Origin: Bordetella petrii
GTDB lineage: Bacteria; Pseudomonadota; Gammaproteobacteria; Burkholderiales; Burkholderiaceae_B
Length of the DNA stretch: 64,000 nucleotides
Direction of reading: 5' to 3'
Assembly (NCBI RefSeq): GCF_017356245.1
Contig: NZ_JAFMZZ010000001.1
Coordinates: 1,995,624 to 2,059,623, forward strand
Part shown: one piece after another, positions 18,301 to 25,288 of the stretch
Layout of the letters: every line of letters starts with the position of its first letter
Numbering within the stretch: position 1 is the stretch's first letter
The notes under the pieces: model-generated
The model's database searches: none
The model's input: only the letters and a program-made list of their open reading frames with translations
Told to the model about the DNA's origin: nothing
Translations under genes and position numbers: made by a program

Positions 18301-18352
18301 CTGCCATCAGTATTCTCCCCGGCAGCTTTGGATTTATCGGTCTTGTGATCAC
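15335..18352 (-). CDS. hasR: TonB-dependent heme/hemophore receptor HasR with signalling domain
   Basis: A receptor of about 1005 residues that accepts heme from HasA and signals to the anti-sigma factor. A signal peptide (residues 1-30) is followed by an STN signalling domain (about 52-125, FNIPAQPLAQAVLDFARQAG to LLGDAPIGYRY), the TonB region, the plug (about 150-290, with SVNIRGMQDFGRVNMMIDGMRQ and EVVIERGVRADVHS) and a 22-strand barrel ending EIRY. The longest frame starts at GTG 18352 and gives a signal peptide with a basic N-terminus. An ATG at 18307 has a better Shine-Dalgarno (GGGGAG) but would remove the charged region, so the start is uncertain by 15 codons. A HasI-type promoter motif lies 43 bp upstream. 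Confidence 0.92.
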   Translation of the reverse strand: MITRPINPKLPGRILMAGALALSAAPAAWPQPAPSRAAPGAQAPAVPAGEAGRQVRRFNIPAQPLAQAVLDFARQAGIDLYIGQASLAARTSVALQGSYSITAGLTQLLGDAPIGYRYRLEEGGNRLNVQLYNRPAAGGSGAVHALGAVVVVGDAPEQWVYETPRAVSVITRQDMDRTPALHAADLLQDTPGVTSAVSRQNPGLSVNIRGMQDFGRVNMMIDGMRQNFVQNGHMQRNGEMYIDSELLSEVVIERGVRADVHSTGALAGSVDFRSLDFADILRDGHDVGVRLRGNTGLGGEGNGVNFLGSAAGAARVGENLELLAAYSRRSIGDYKIGTHGDDDNIGWVDGGLEQFNDVKFASQRQNSNLFKARWQLDPAQSLQFTYIGTRVSYSNVTDAGQSLSDGTPWRSLGTSGVESDSYALDYKLRPAGNNWLDLNLKLYGVDTSNRNYTDPSYPRSLDNLTDPGLIREWVDGAWNRGNCEGATIVDDYKARCSYGLGVDNRIRTKTYGAQLDNTSRFTLGEQTVLSANYGIEYFSDRATSNVQLDHNGRAVDQYNPYGKGDPLNPHGRRSMGSIFTNLTLEDDFYTVSAGLRYERYWLKGDTQVPGTHNEYRTRFDMWKSYLCTGSSAIRKEGCGVARAGGESALIPWANDHDPRGYYRSGKNFTPSWEQVNGLYEREVDRSEGKLLPSLSAAIRPASWLELYASWGKAWRPPAINESLMVGAHPGDSFAFMYPNPDAEPETSRTWEVGANTIFQNVLADSDRLALKLGYFDTKAQNYLFSSLNNNTPGLNMNQLMGFGKVAFVNNRATTRFRGLEFEGRYDAGWIYGGLSYTHYIGGPNEFCQDLYFAGSGSSVYDQRNEDGSYTPEHQMAVAQGYKSWQAWADDQVVCSNFVYNSAIAKPVDKGMALVGVRLLERKLDTGVRLTYSGDGWYNRDTGGSQVWNKYFTLDWYASYQATDNVKLMASIENLTDRMYRDGYSDALARTYAPGRTVLVGMEIRY

Positions 18353-18394
18353 TGTTCCATCTCGGTCTTAATGCGAACGCGCATCATTACCGTT

Positions 18395-18420
18395 GACGGA
18401 TGGGAATCGAAAGACAGTAA
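18395..18420 (-). promoter_or_regulatory. predicted HasI-dependent promoter of hasR
   Basis: The minus strand reads TTACTG, then 12 bases, then CATCCGTC, preceded by a run of ten T/A-rich bases. The same two boxes at exactly the same spacing precede hasS and the heme oxygenase gene and no other place that I noticed. They fit the -35 and -10 elements of an iron-starvation ECF sigma factor. Start-site mapping would decide. Confidence 0.7.
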
Positions 18421-18451
18421 AAAAAAAATCGGCCAGCGCGGTGCTCAAGCG

Positions 18452-19459
18452 TCAATACAGCACGGTCATGCCCGGCAGCTGCAGGGCCTTGAGCTGCAAT
18501 TGCGCACAGAGCGTGGCGATGGCGCCGTCGAGGTTGTCCAGGTGAAACAAGGCGTGCACCGGCTGGCGGGCGGCCTGGCGGTCCAGCAGCATCAGCAGCC
18601 CGGGCCGGAAGTCGGCCAGCCGCCGCAGCACCTGGTCCAGCGGCTGGCCGCGGAACACCAGATAGCCCTCGGCCCAATCAGCGGCCTGCCGGGGATCGGC
18701 ATCGGTGGCCACAATGCCCTGCCCGGCGCTGTATTCGGCACCCCTGCCGGCCGGCAGCGTCAACCGTGCCGCGCCGCGCCGCGGCGGCTGGTCCAGCGCC
18801 ACCGCCACGCTGTGTTCCAGCACCCCCACCCAGGCGCGGTCGGCGGCTTCGCGCTGCACCACAAAGCGGGTGCCCAGCGCCGTGGCGCGCCCGCCAGCGG
18901 CTTCGACCACGAATGCGCGAGGCTCGCCGGCCCCGCGCGGCGCCGGCGCAAAGACGGCCTCGCCGCGCACCAGGCGCACGCGCCGTTCGTCGCGTCCGTA
19001 GTACAGGTCCAGCGCACTGTCGCTGCCCAGCAGCACCTGGCTGCCATCGGGCAGGGCCAGCGGCCGGATCTCGCCGGCGGCCGTGCGGTAGTCGGCCAGC
19101 CAGGGCGCCGCGGCTTCGCCGCCGCCGCCGAACCACATCACGGCCAGCACCAGGCAGGCCGCCAGGCCTGCCAGCCGCCATCGCGCGCCCGGCCCTGCGC
19201 CGGCCTCGCGCAGCCGGTCGCGCCATGTGCGGCGCCGCGGCACCGGCTGCGCAAACAACGGCAGCCCGCGGCATTCGCCGGCCAGCGCCCAAACCATCTC
19301 GGCGTCGGCCAGGGCCGCCGCATGGCGCGGATCAGCCGCCAGCCAGCGTTCGAGCTGGCGCTGCCCGCGCGTATCGAGCGCCTGCATGCCCAGGCGCATG
19401 GCCCAGGCGCTGGCCTGTTCCCGCACCCGGCGCTCGCTCGTACAGTTCATTGCGCACAT
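18452..19459 (-). CDS. hasS: FecR-family anti-sigma factor / sigma regulator HasS
   Basis: A 335-residue inner-membrane regulator that holds the ECF sigma factor until HasR, loaded with heme-hemophore, signals through its STN domain. An N-terminal cytoplasmic sigma-binding region (about 1-75, with ERWLAADPRHAAALADAE typical of DUF4880/FecR) is followed by one membrane helix (about 107-123, LAGLAACLVLAVMWFGG) and a periplasmic FecR domain containing the LPDGSQVLLGSDSALDL motif. The C-terminus has an STN-like segment. The ATG at 19459 is preferred over a GTG at 19495: it has an AAGAG site, and the GTG would lie upstream of the predicted -10 box at 19484-19491. It lies between hasI and hasR, as in Serratia. 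Confidence 0.88.
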   Translation of the reverse strand: MCAMNCTSERRVREQASAWAMRLGMQALDTRGQRQLERWLAADPRHAAALADAEMVWALAGECRGLPLFAQPVPRRRTWRDRLREAGAGPGARWRLAGLAACLVLAVMWFGGGGEAAAPWLADYRTAAGEIRPLALPDGSQVLLGSDSALDLYYGRDERRVRLVRGEAVFAPAPRGAGEPRAFVVEAAGGRATALGTRFVVQREAADRAWVGVLEHSVAVALDQPPRRGAARLTLPAGRGAEYSAGQGIVATDADPRQAADWAEGYLVFRGQPLDQVLRRLADFRPGLLMLLDRQAARQPVHALFHLDNLDGAIATLCAQLQLKALQLPGMTVLY

Positions 19460-19483
19460 GATCGACTCTTCATTACCGGTTAG

Positions 19484-19509
19484 GACGGATGACACCGCGA
19501 AGACAGTAA
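19484..19509 (-). promoter_or_regulatory. predicted HasI-dependent promoter of hasS
   Basis: TTACTG-N12-CATCCGTC on the minus strand, preceded by a run of T. Its -10-like box ends 25 bp before the hasS ATG at 19459 and rules out the longer GTG start. In this position it would let the sigma factor amplify its own regulator. Confidence 0.7.
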
Positions 19510-19537
19510 AAAAAGCCTGCCCGCCAGGCGGCCCGCC

Positions 19538-20044
19538 TCATGGTCTGTCTCCCAGCCGCTCGCGCAGGAACTCCAGCGCCATGGCCAGGTGCTTCTGCAC
19601 CGAACTGGTGGAAATGCCCAGGTGCCGCGCCGCGTCCTGGTAGCTCATGCCCTCGAAGCGGCACAGCTGGAATATCTGGCGCGTGCGCAGCGGCAGCTCG
19701 GCCAGCCCTTCCTGCAGGCGCGCCAGCTGCCGGCGCGCCTCGGCCTGCATGTCGGGGCCGCCGGCGGGGTCATGCAGGCTGGCCATTTCGCTGTCGGGCA
19801 TCGCATCGGTGCGCGCCTGATGGTGATTGCGCCGATGGTCGATCAGCAGGTGGGTCGCCATCGCATATAGATACGACTGGACATTCTCGGGCGACGGCTG
19901 GTCGCTGCGCGCCAACAGTCGGGCGAAGCATTCTTGCGCCAGGTCGGCGCTGAGATCCGGCTCGCCGGTTTTCAGGAACAGGTAGCGGCGCAGCCGAGCG
20001 GAATATTCCGCATACAGTTGCGCGACGTCAGGTTTGGACGACAC
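19538..20044 (-). CDS. hasI: ECF sigma factor HasI (FecI family)
   Basis: A 168-residue extracytoplasmic-function sigma factor of the iron-starvation group. Region 2 spans about 8-75 (LYAEYSARLRRYLFLKTGEPDLSADLAQECFARLL, then YLYAMATHLLIDHRR). Region 4 spans about 105-160 and has LPLRTRQIFQLCRFEGMSYQDAARHLGISTSSVQKHL, the classical FecI-type helix-turn-helix. The start is a GTG after a weak GGG-containing site; no ATG is nearby. A near-perfect Fur box precedes it, so low iron should induce it. The gene itself has no copy of the TTACTG-N12-CATCCGTC motif, which fits the usual arrangement in which Fur controls the sigma gene and sigma controls the receptor. Confidence 0.92.
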   Translation of the reverse strand: MSSKPDVAQLYAEYSARLRRYLFLKTGEPDLSADLAQECFARLLARSDQPSPENVQSYLYAMATHLLIDHRRNHHQARTDAMPDSEMASLHDPAGGPDMQAEARRQLARLQEGLAELPLRTRQIFQLCRFEGMSYQDAARHLGISTSSVQKHLAMALEFLRERLGDRP

Positions 20045-20068
20045 GTGACCCTAGCCGTGATAGCCTTT

Positions 20069-20090
20069 TAATGATTATGATAATCATTTA
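20069..20090 (-). promoter_or_regulatory. Fur box upstream of hasI
   Basis: The core AATGATTATGATAATCATTT is a close match to the Fur consensus GATAATGATAATCATTATC and is nearly palindromic. It lies 25-46 bp before the hasI start codon, where Fe-Fur would block RNA polymerase. It is the only strong Fur box I noticed in the window. Confidence 0.88.
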
Positions 20091-20144
20091 CAAATTGAGC
20101 ATATCACGGAATGCGCGGGCGCCGCGTGGCGCCCGGGGGCAGCA

Positions 20145-20768
20145 TCAGGCCGCGGCCGCCGCGCCGGCAAATGCAATCACACGGGCAAATGCCTGCCGCG
20201 CGCCCTCGAGCGCCTGCGCTTCGTCTTGCGCCGCCACCGGCGCGGCATCAAGCTGGGCCACGAACTGGTGCCAGTGCGGCGCCCGGCCATCAGCATGCGG
20301 CGCCAGGTGGCGCGCGCCGAATTCGGCGCTCAACCCCAGCAGCAACGCGCGCTTGTACAAGAATGCGGCGCCCAGGTTGGAGCCTTCGATGACGTACAAC
20401 CATCCCACCGCCGCGGCGCGGTCGGTTGCGCTGCGCGGCGCGGGCAGCGCCGTTACGCGCAGTGCGGCCGTGTCCACGCCCAGGTCGCGGCAGTCCTGCT
20501 CTACCGCGCCCAGGCGGTTGCGCCCGGCCAGGCCCGGAAACCATTGGTTGAGGGTCTCGTCCTGGAAGAAGGCCGGCGTCAACTGATGAAAGCGGTATTG
20601 CGTGGCCAGGAAGCGCGCATAACGCCCGCGGTCGTCCAGGGGCTGGCCTGCCATTACGGCCGCGTCCACTTGCGCATGCAGTGCGGCGGTGGCCTGGCGC
20701 AATGCGGCGGCTCGGCCAGGCGACTGTGCGGTATTGTCTTGGGCAACGGCGGCGTTGCTGGCGGTCAT
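20145..20768 (-). CDS. hemO: biliverdin-producing heme oxygenase
   Basis: A 207-residue cytoplasmic enzyme that opens the heme ring to give biliverdin, CO and iron, the step that releases iron after heme uptake. It shows the bacterial heme-oxygenase pattern. LRQATAALHAQVDAAV carries the likely proximal His (about residue 31), and GWLYVIEGSNLGAAFLYKRA is the distal helix with its Gly residues. The ATG at 20768 follows an AAGGAG site. The N-terminal 20 residues are low-complexity. It is first in the heme gene row and has its own sigma-type promoter motif 66 bp upstream, so it appears to belong to the same regulon as hasS and hasR. The symbol is a functional name, and isomer specificity cannot be told. 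Confidence 0.88.
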   Translation of the reverse strand: MTASNAAVAQDNTAQSPGRAAALRQATAALHAQVDAAVMAGQPLDDRGRYARFLATQYRFHQLTPAFFQDETLNQWFPGLAGRNRLGAVEQDCRDLGVDTAALRVTALPAPRSATDRAAAVGWLYVIEGSNLGAAFLYKRALLLGLSAEFGARHLAPHADGRAPHWHQFVAQLDAAPVAAQDEAQALEGARQAFARVIAFAGAAAAA

Positions 20769-20833
20769 GCGGGCTCCTTGTCATCATCCTTGCGGCACTC
20801 GCGGGCTTGTTGCGCGCGCCTGTCAGGGATAAA

Positions 20834-20859
20834 GACGGATGACAGGGGAAATGCAGTAA
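20834..20859 (-). promoter_or_regulatory. predicted HasI-dependent promoter of heme oxygenase
   Basis: TTACTG-N12-CATCCGTC on the minus strand, identical in both boxes and in spacing to the elements in front of hasS and hasR, although the bases between differ. The poly-T run seen before the other two is absent here. It lies 66 bp before the start codon of the heme oxygenase gene. Confidence 0.65.
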
Positions 20860-20942
20860 TTCCGGCGTGGCCTCTGGTTGCACACGCGTCGGTATTGAGT
20901 ACCATGAACGCACCCTGACAGCATCTCACGGAGCCCGCCGCC

Positions 20943-21770
20943 ATGCCCTCATCCTCCACCGACGCCTGCGCGGCCTTCCACGCCCTGCATGAACAGGGCT
21001 GCTTCATCCTGCCCAATCCCTGGGACGTGGGCAGCGCCCGCTTCCTGCAAAGCCTGGGGTTCAAGGCGCTGGCCACCACCAGTTCGGGCATGGCGTGGTC
21101 GCAGGGCTGGCGCGACGGCGCCGCCACGCTGGAATCGGTGCTGGCGCACTTGCGCACCATGGTGGCCGCCACCAGCCTGCCGTTGAACGCCGATTTCGAA
21201 AACGGCTATGCCGCCGACGCCGAAGGCGTGGCGCGCAATGTGCGCCTGGCGGTGGATACCGGCGTGGCCGGGCTGTCGATCGAAGACGCCACCGGCAACC
21301 CGCAGGATCCGCTGTTTCCCATCGACGTTGCGGCAGACCGGCTGCGCGCCGCGCGGCGCGCCATCGACGCGGCCGGCACCGGCACGCTGCTGGTAGGCCG
21401 CGCCGAGAATTTCTTCGTCGGCCGGCCCGACCTGGACGACGCCATTGCCCGCCTGCGAGCTTATGCCGACGCCGGCGCCGACTGCCTGTACGCGCCGGGC
21501 ATCCGCACCCGCGAGCAGATCGCGGCGGTGGTGGCGGCCGTGGCGCCCAAGCCGGTGAACCTGCTGGTGGGGTCGACCAGCGAGCTCAGCCTGCAGGACA
21601 TCGCCGCTTTAGGCGTGCGCCGAATCAGCGTGGGCGGCGCGCTGGCCCGCACGGCCTGGGGCGGGTTCATGCAGGCCGCCCAGGCCCTGGCGCAGGGGCG
21701 CTTCGATACCGCCTTTGCCCATGCGGCCGCCGGCGATACGCTCAACGCGCTGTTCACGCCGCGCCCATGA
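20943..21770 (+). CDS. isocitrate lyase/PEP mutase superfamily protein
   Basis: A 275-residue TIM-barrel protein of the phosphoenolpyruvate-mutase/isocitrate-lyase superfamily. These enzymes make or break C-C or P-C bonds next to a carboxylate. The pattern is FILPNPWDVGSARFLQSLGFKALATTSSGMAWSQG at 21-55, the metal-binding block LPLNADFENGYAADAEG (Asp and Glu), GLSIEDATG, and LLVGRAENFF. In place of the isocitrate-lyase KKCGH loop it has the short version common to uncharacterised members, so substrate cannot be assigned. The start follows a GGAG-containing site. It is a single gene ahead of ogt-tag and may share their transcript (111-bp gap). Confidence 0.78.
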   Translation: MPSSSTDACAAFHALHEQGCFILPNPWDVGSARFLQSLGFKALATTSSGMAWSQGWRDGAATLESVLAHLRTMVAATSLPLNADFENGYAADAEGVARNVRLAVDTGVAGLSIEDATGNPQDPLFPIDVAADRLRAARRAIDAAGTGTLLVGRAENFFVGRPDLDDAIARLRAYADAGADCLYAPGIRTREQIAAVVAAVAPKPVNLLVGSTSELSLQDIAALGVRRISVGGALARTAWGGFMQAAQALAQGRFDTAFAHAAAGDTLNALFTPRP

Positions 21771-21881
21771 ACGAAAGGCGGCGGAAAATCGACGGCAAGA
21801 ATGCGAGTGCCGGCGGCCGGCGCGCGCCCTAGACTGGAACCCTGCAAAAGCGGCATGGCGCCGCGCGCAAAGGAACCTGAC

Positions 21882-22376
21882 ATGACCTACGCATACAAGA
21901 CCATGGCCTCGCCTGTGGGCCAGTTGAAACTGGTGGCCAGGCAGTCCGGCCTGGTCGCCATTCTCTGGGAAAACGACAAGCCCAACCGCGTCCGCCTGGG
22001 CCCCATGCAAGAAGACCCGCAACATCCCGTGTTGCGGGAAGCCGAGCGGCAGCTGGACGAATATTTCGCCGGCAAGCGCGATCGCTTCGACCTGCCCCTG
22101 GACTTCAACGGCACCGAATTCCAGAAGCAGGTATGGGCCGCCTTGCTGACGATTCCGTACGGCCAGACGCGCAGCTATCGCGACATCGCCATGCAGATCG
22201 GCCGCGACAAGGCCGTGCGCGCGGTGGGCGCCGCCAACGGGCGCAACCCGATCTCCATCGTGGCGCCCTGCCACCGCGTGGTGGGCGCTTCGGGCGACCT
22301 GACCGGCTTCGCCGGCGGGCTGCGCGCCAAGGCCCTGCTGCTGGCCCTGGAAAGCGGCCAGAGCCAGCTGGCATGA
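21882..22376 (+). CDS. ogt: methylated-DNA--protein-cysteine methyltransferase
   Basis: A 164-residue suicide enzyme that transfers alkyl groups from O6-alkylguanine to its own Cys. The active-site motif PCHRVVG and the upstream helix-turn-helix with the arginine finger (YRDIAMQIGRDKAVRAVGAANGRNP) are intact, followed by LTGFAGGLRAKALLL. The N-terminal domain is short, as in Ogt rather than Ada. The ATG at 21882 is chosen over 21801 because AAAGGA lies 8 bases before it and the preceding residues are not conserved. Its stop overlaps the start of tag, so two alkylation-repair genes are coupled. Confidence 0.93.
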   Translation: MTYAYKTMASPVGQLKLVARQSGLVAILWENDKPNRVRLGPMQEDPQHPVLREAERQLDEYFAGKRDRFDLPLDFNGTEFQKQVWAALLTIPYGQTRSYRDIAMQIGRDKAVRAVGAANGRNPISIVAPCHRVVGASGDLTGFAGGLRAKALLLALESGQSQLA

Positions 22377-22969
22377 ACGACGTCATCATCGGCGCGGACG
22401 GTCTTGCGCGGCCCCCCTGGGCCGCGCAAGATCCGCTGCTGCGCCAGTACTACGATACCGAATGGGGCATGCCGGTGCGCGACGAGCATGGCCTGTTCGA
22501 ACGGTTGAGCCTCGAATGCTTCCAGTCGGGGCTGTCGTGGGCCACCATCCTGCGCAAGCGCGAAGCCTTCCGGGCGGCGTTCCGCCGCTTCGACCCCGAT
22601 GTCGTGGCGGCTTTCACGTCCGCCGACACCGAACGCCTGCTGGCCGACAGCGGCATCGTGCGCAACCGCGCCAAGATCCTGGCCACCATCAACAATGCGG
22701 CCGCCACGATCGCCCTGCGGCGTGACGGCGGGCTGGCGGATTTCATCTGGTCGTTCCAGCCGGCGGCCACGCCCGCGCCGCGCACGCTGGCGGAAATCCC
22801 CACGGTGTCCGAGGCATCCACCGCCCTGAGCAAGGCCCTGCGCCAGCGCGGCTTCTCGTTCGTGGGGCCGACCACCATGCATGCCCTGATGGAAGCCACC
22901 GGCATCATCGACACGCACCTGGTCGACAGCCATCGCCGCGGCAGCTCGGGCGTGTGGCCGCGGCCCTGA
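22373..22969 (+). CDS. tag: DNA-3-methyladenine glycosylase I
   Basis: A 198-residue glycosylase that excises 3-methyladenine from DNA and starts base-excision repair. It has the Tag fold with YYDTEWGMPVRDEHGLFERLSLECFQSGLSWATILRKREAFR (about residues 24-66), including the catalytic-region Glu and Trp, and the FVGPTTMHALMEATGIIDTH segment near the C-terminus with the zinc-binding His. The usual N-terminal Cys zinc ligand is not evident. The ATG at 22373 overlaps the ogt stop as ATGA. A GC-rich hairpin at 23008-23031, without a T tract, follows the gene and may end the transcript. Confidence 0.92.
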   Translation: MNDVIIGADGLARPPWAAQDPLLRQYYDTEWGMPVRDEHGLFERLSLECFQSGLSWATILRKREAFRAAFRRFDPDVVAAFTSADTERLLADSGIVRNRAKILATINNAAATIALRRDGGLADFIWSFQPAATPAPRTLAEIPTVSEASTALSKALRQRGFSFVGPTTMHALMEATGIIDTHLVDSHRRGSSGVWPRP

Positions 22970-23089
22970 TGCAAAAATGTAAATATCGACAAGCTTCGCA
23001 AAGCGCCCCGCCGCGCCGGCCCGCGCGGCGGCTATTCGCGCCATAATCAAGTGTTTCGGCCCTTGGGGCATTCACGCAAAGGCGCGATC

Positions 23090-23890
23090 ATGAAACACTC
23101 GATATCCCGATTCTTCCTGGCCGGCGCCCTGGGGCTGCTGGCTGCCTGCGCCATGAACAACGACCGCACGCCCGCAGCCGCCACGCCGGCCACCGCCACC
23201 CTGTCGGCCTACCACTGGGACCTGACCCAGGCGCGCAACGCCAACGGCGCCGCGCAAACGCGCTGGGTGCCGCCCACCACGCGCAACGGCGCGCCGCTGC
23301 GCCTCAGCTTCGCCGACAATCGCCTGTCAGTGTCGGGGCTGTGCAACCGCCTGGGCGCCGGCTACGAAGTACATGGCAACCAATTGAAAATCTCGCAGGT
23401 GGCCGGCACCATGATGGCCTGCGGCGAGCCCGGCCTGATGCAATACGAACAGGCGTTCAGCCGGCAGCTGCCGCGGGCCGCCACCTGGCGCATCGACCAG
23501 GCGCCGGGCAACCCCACGTTGACGCTGGGCTTCAGCGACGGCACGCAATGGACCCTGGCGGGCACGCCCACCGATGAAACCCGCTACGGCTCGGCCGGGC
23601 AGCTCATGTTCCTGGAAGTGGCGGCGCAGCGCGTGCCCTGCTCGCACCCGCTCATTCCCAACAAGCAATGCTTGCAGGTGCGCGAAATCCAATACGATGC
23701 CAACGGCCTGAAAACCGGCCATGGCGAATGGCAGGCCTTCTACAGCGACATCGAAGGCTATACGCACCAGCCCGGCGTACGCAACGTGCTGCGCCTCAAG
23801 CGCTATGAACGCCAGCAAGTGCCGGCCGACGCCTCGCGCTACGCCTACGTGCTGGATATGGTGGTGGAAAGCGCCCAGGAAGGCAGCTAG
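23090..23890 (+). CDS. META / DUF4377 domain lipoprotein
   Basis: A 266-residue secreted lipoprotein with a signal peptide and lipobox LLAAC (Cys at residue 22). The first half is a META domain like HslJ (about 40-150: YHWDLTQARN, LRLSFADNRLSVSGLCNRLGAGYEV, AGTMMACGEPGLMQYEQAF). The second half is a DUF4377 domain (about 180-255: VPCSHPLIPNKQCLQVREIQYDANG and the GYTHQPGVRNVLRLKRYE motif). HslJ-type proteins respond to stress at the cell envelope, and DUF4377 has no known function. The start at 23090 is chosen for the signal peptide. No operon partner is obvious. Confidence 0.82.
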   Translation: MKHSISRFFLAGALGLLAACAMNNDRTPAAATPATATLSAYHWDLTQARNANGAAQTRWVPPTTRNGAPLRLSFADNRLSVSGLCNRLGAGYEVHGNQLKISQVAGTMMACGEPGLMQYEQAFSRQLPRAATWRIDQAPGNPTLTLGFSDGTQWTLAGTPTDETRYGSAGQLMFLEVAAQRVPCSHPLIPNKQCLQVREIQYDANGLKTGHGEWQAFYSDIEGYTHQPGVRNVLRLKRYERQQVPADASRYAYVLDMVVESAQEGS

Positions 23891-24002
23891 CATCGTGTCC
23901 GGCTGCCGCGGGCCGGGCGGCGCGGGGGTTGATTCCCGTCATTGGCCTGGCCGGCCGGCAGGGTGAACATCGGCCTTCCCTCTCAACCCGGTAGTCCGCG
24001 CC

Positions 24003-24443
24003 ATGGCTTATCCCATCCTGCTGATCCTGCACCTGTTCGCCGCGCTGGCTTTTGCCGGCACGGTGTTCTTCGAGGTCGTCATGCTCGAAGGGGTCCGCAA
24101 ACACGTGCCGCGCGAGGCCATGCGCTTGCTCGAATCGGCTATCGGCACGCGGGCGCGCCGCGTGGTGCCCTGGATACTGCTGGTGCTGTATGGCGCGGGG
24201 CTGGGGCTGGCCTGGCAGCACCGCGCCGCGCTGGCGCAGCCCCTGGCCAGCAGCTTCGGGCTGCTGCTGGGCCTGAAAATCATCCTGGCCCTCAGCGTGT
24301 TCGGCCACTTTGTCACGGCCATGGCGCTGCAGCGCCGCGGCCGGCTGAACACGCGCAATTCGCGCCGCATTCATATCAGCGTGTTCTGCCACGTGGTGCT
24401 GATCGTGCTGCTGGCCAAGGCCATGTTCTACCTGCACTGGTAG
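24003..24443 (+). CDS. small four-helix membrane protein, CopD-like
   Basis: A 146-residue membrane protein with four predicted helices (about 4-26, 53-70, 80-105 and 122-143). It carries the LHLFAALAFAGTVFFEVVM start seen in short CopD-like proteins, and conserved His residues on helices 1, 3 and 4 (HLF, FGHF, HISVFCH) that could bind a heme or metal. The function is not known. It is convergent with tupA (23-bp gap) and not linked to the preceding lipoprotein gene by overlap. Confidence 0.6.
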   Translation: MAYPILLILHLFAALAFAGTVFFEVVMLEGVRKHVPREAMRLLESAIGTRARRVVPWILLVLYGAGLGLAWQHRAALAQPLASSFGLLLGLKIILALSVFGHFVTAMALQRRGRLNTRNSRRIHISVFCHVVLIVLLAKAMFYLHW

Positions 24444-24466
24444 CGGCTCCGCAGGGGCCGCGCCGG

Positions 24467-25288
24467 CTACCGCGGGTTGGCGTTCGGAAAGAACAGCTGC
24501 TGGCCGTTCACCTTGTAGCTGGCAATGGTGTCCTGGCCCGCCTTCGATATCACCCAATCGACGAACTGCTGCGCCGGCCTGGCCTTCACGTGCGGGAACT
24601 TGGCCGGGTTCACCACCATCACGCCGTACTGGTTGAACAGGCGCTTGTCGCCTTCCACCAGCACTTTCAGGTCGCCGGGGTTCTTGAAGCTGAGCCAGGT
24701 GCCCCGGTCGGACAGCACATAGGCGTTCATCGACGAGGCCATGTTCAGCGCCGGCCCCATGCCGCAGCCGCAGGCCTTGTAGCCCTTGCCGTGGTCGTCC
24801 AGGCCGGCGGCCTTCCAGAAGCGCAGTTCGGCCGCGTGCGTGCCGCTCTTGTCGCCGCGCGATACGAACGGCGCGTCGGCCTTGGCCAGCTTGCCCAGGG
24901 CCTGCACGATGTCATGGCCTTTGACGCCGGCGGGGTCGGCGGCCGGGCCGATCAGCACGAAGTCGTTGTACATGACCGGGTAGCGCTTGGTGGCATAGCC
25001 CTCGGCCACGAATTTCTCTTCGGCTACCTGGTCGTGCACGAACAGCACGTCGGCGTCGCCGCGGCGGGCCATGTCCAGCGCCTGCCCGGTGCCCTGCGCC
25101 ACAACCTTGATGTCGATACCGGTAGCTTTCTTGAAGGCGGGCAGCAGGTGCGAAAACAGGCCCGACTGCTCGGTCGACGTGGTGGAAGCCATGACGATGG
25201 TCTCGGCGCCCGCCGCCGGGGCGGCCAGGGCCGCGGCCGCCAGCAGGGCCGGTGCGGCGCTGCGCCGCAATAGCACGGACAGTTTCAT
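24467..25288 (-). CDS. tupA: tungstate ABC transporter, substrate-binding protein
   Basis: A 273-residue periplasmic binding protein. A signal peptide ends near residue 28 (AAGAE). The mature start IVMASTTSTEQSGL carries the TTS motif that separates TupA tungstate-binding proteins from ModA (molybdate) and WtpA. Later signatures are VAQGTGQALDMARRGDADVLFVHD, FVSRGDKSGTHAAELRFW and NQYGVMVVNP. The ATG at 25288 overlaps the stop of tupC. Tungstate supply fits the formate dehydrogenase cluster nearby, but TupA members with mixed W/Mo affinity exist. Confidence 0.9.
   Translation of the reverse strand: MKLSVLLRRSAAPALLAAAALAAPAAGAETIVMASTTSTEQSGLFSHLLPAFKKATGIDIKVVAQGTGQALDMARRGDADVLFVHDQVAEEKFVAEGYATKRYPVMYNDFVLIGPAADPAGVKGHDIVQALGKLAKADAPFVSRGDKSGTHAAELRFWKAAGLDDHGKGYKACGCGMGPALNMASSMNAYVLSDRGTWLSFKNPGDLKVLVEGDKRLFNQYGVMVVNPAKFPHVKARPAQQFVDWVISKAGQDTIASYKVNGQQLFFPNANPR

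Noticed and set aside
15179..19483. 1434-codon open frame on the plus strand
   Set aside because: It lies opposite hasR and hasS, shows no family motifs and is a product of high GC content.
19460..19495. Longer GTG start of hasS
   Set aside because: It lies upstream of the predicted -10 element, and the ATG at 19459 has a ribosome binding site.
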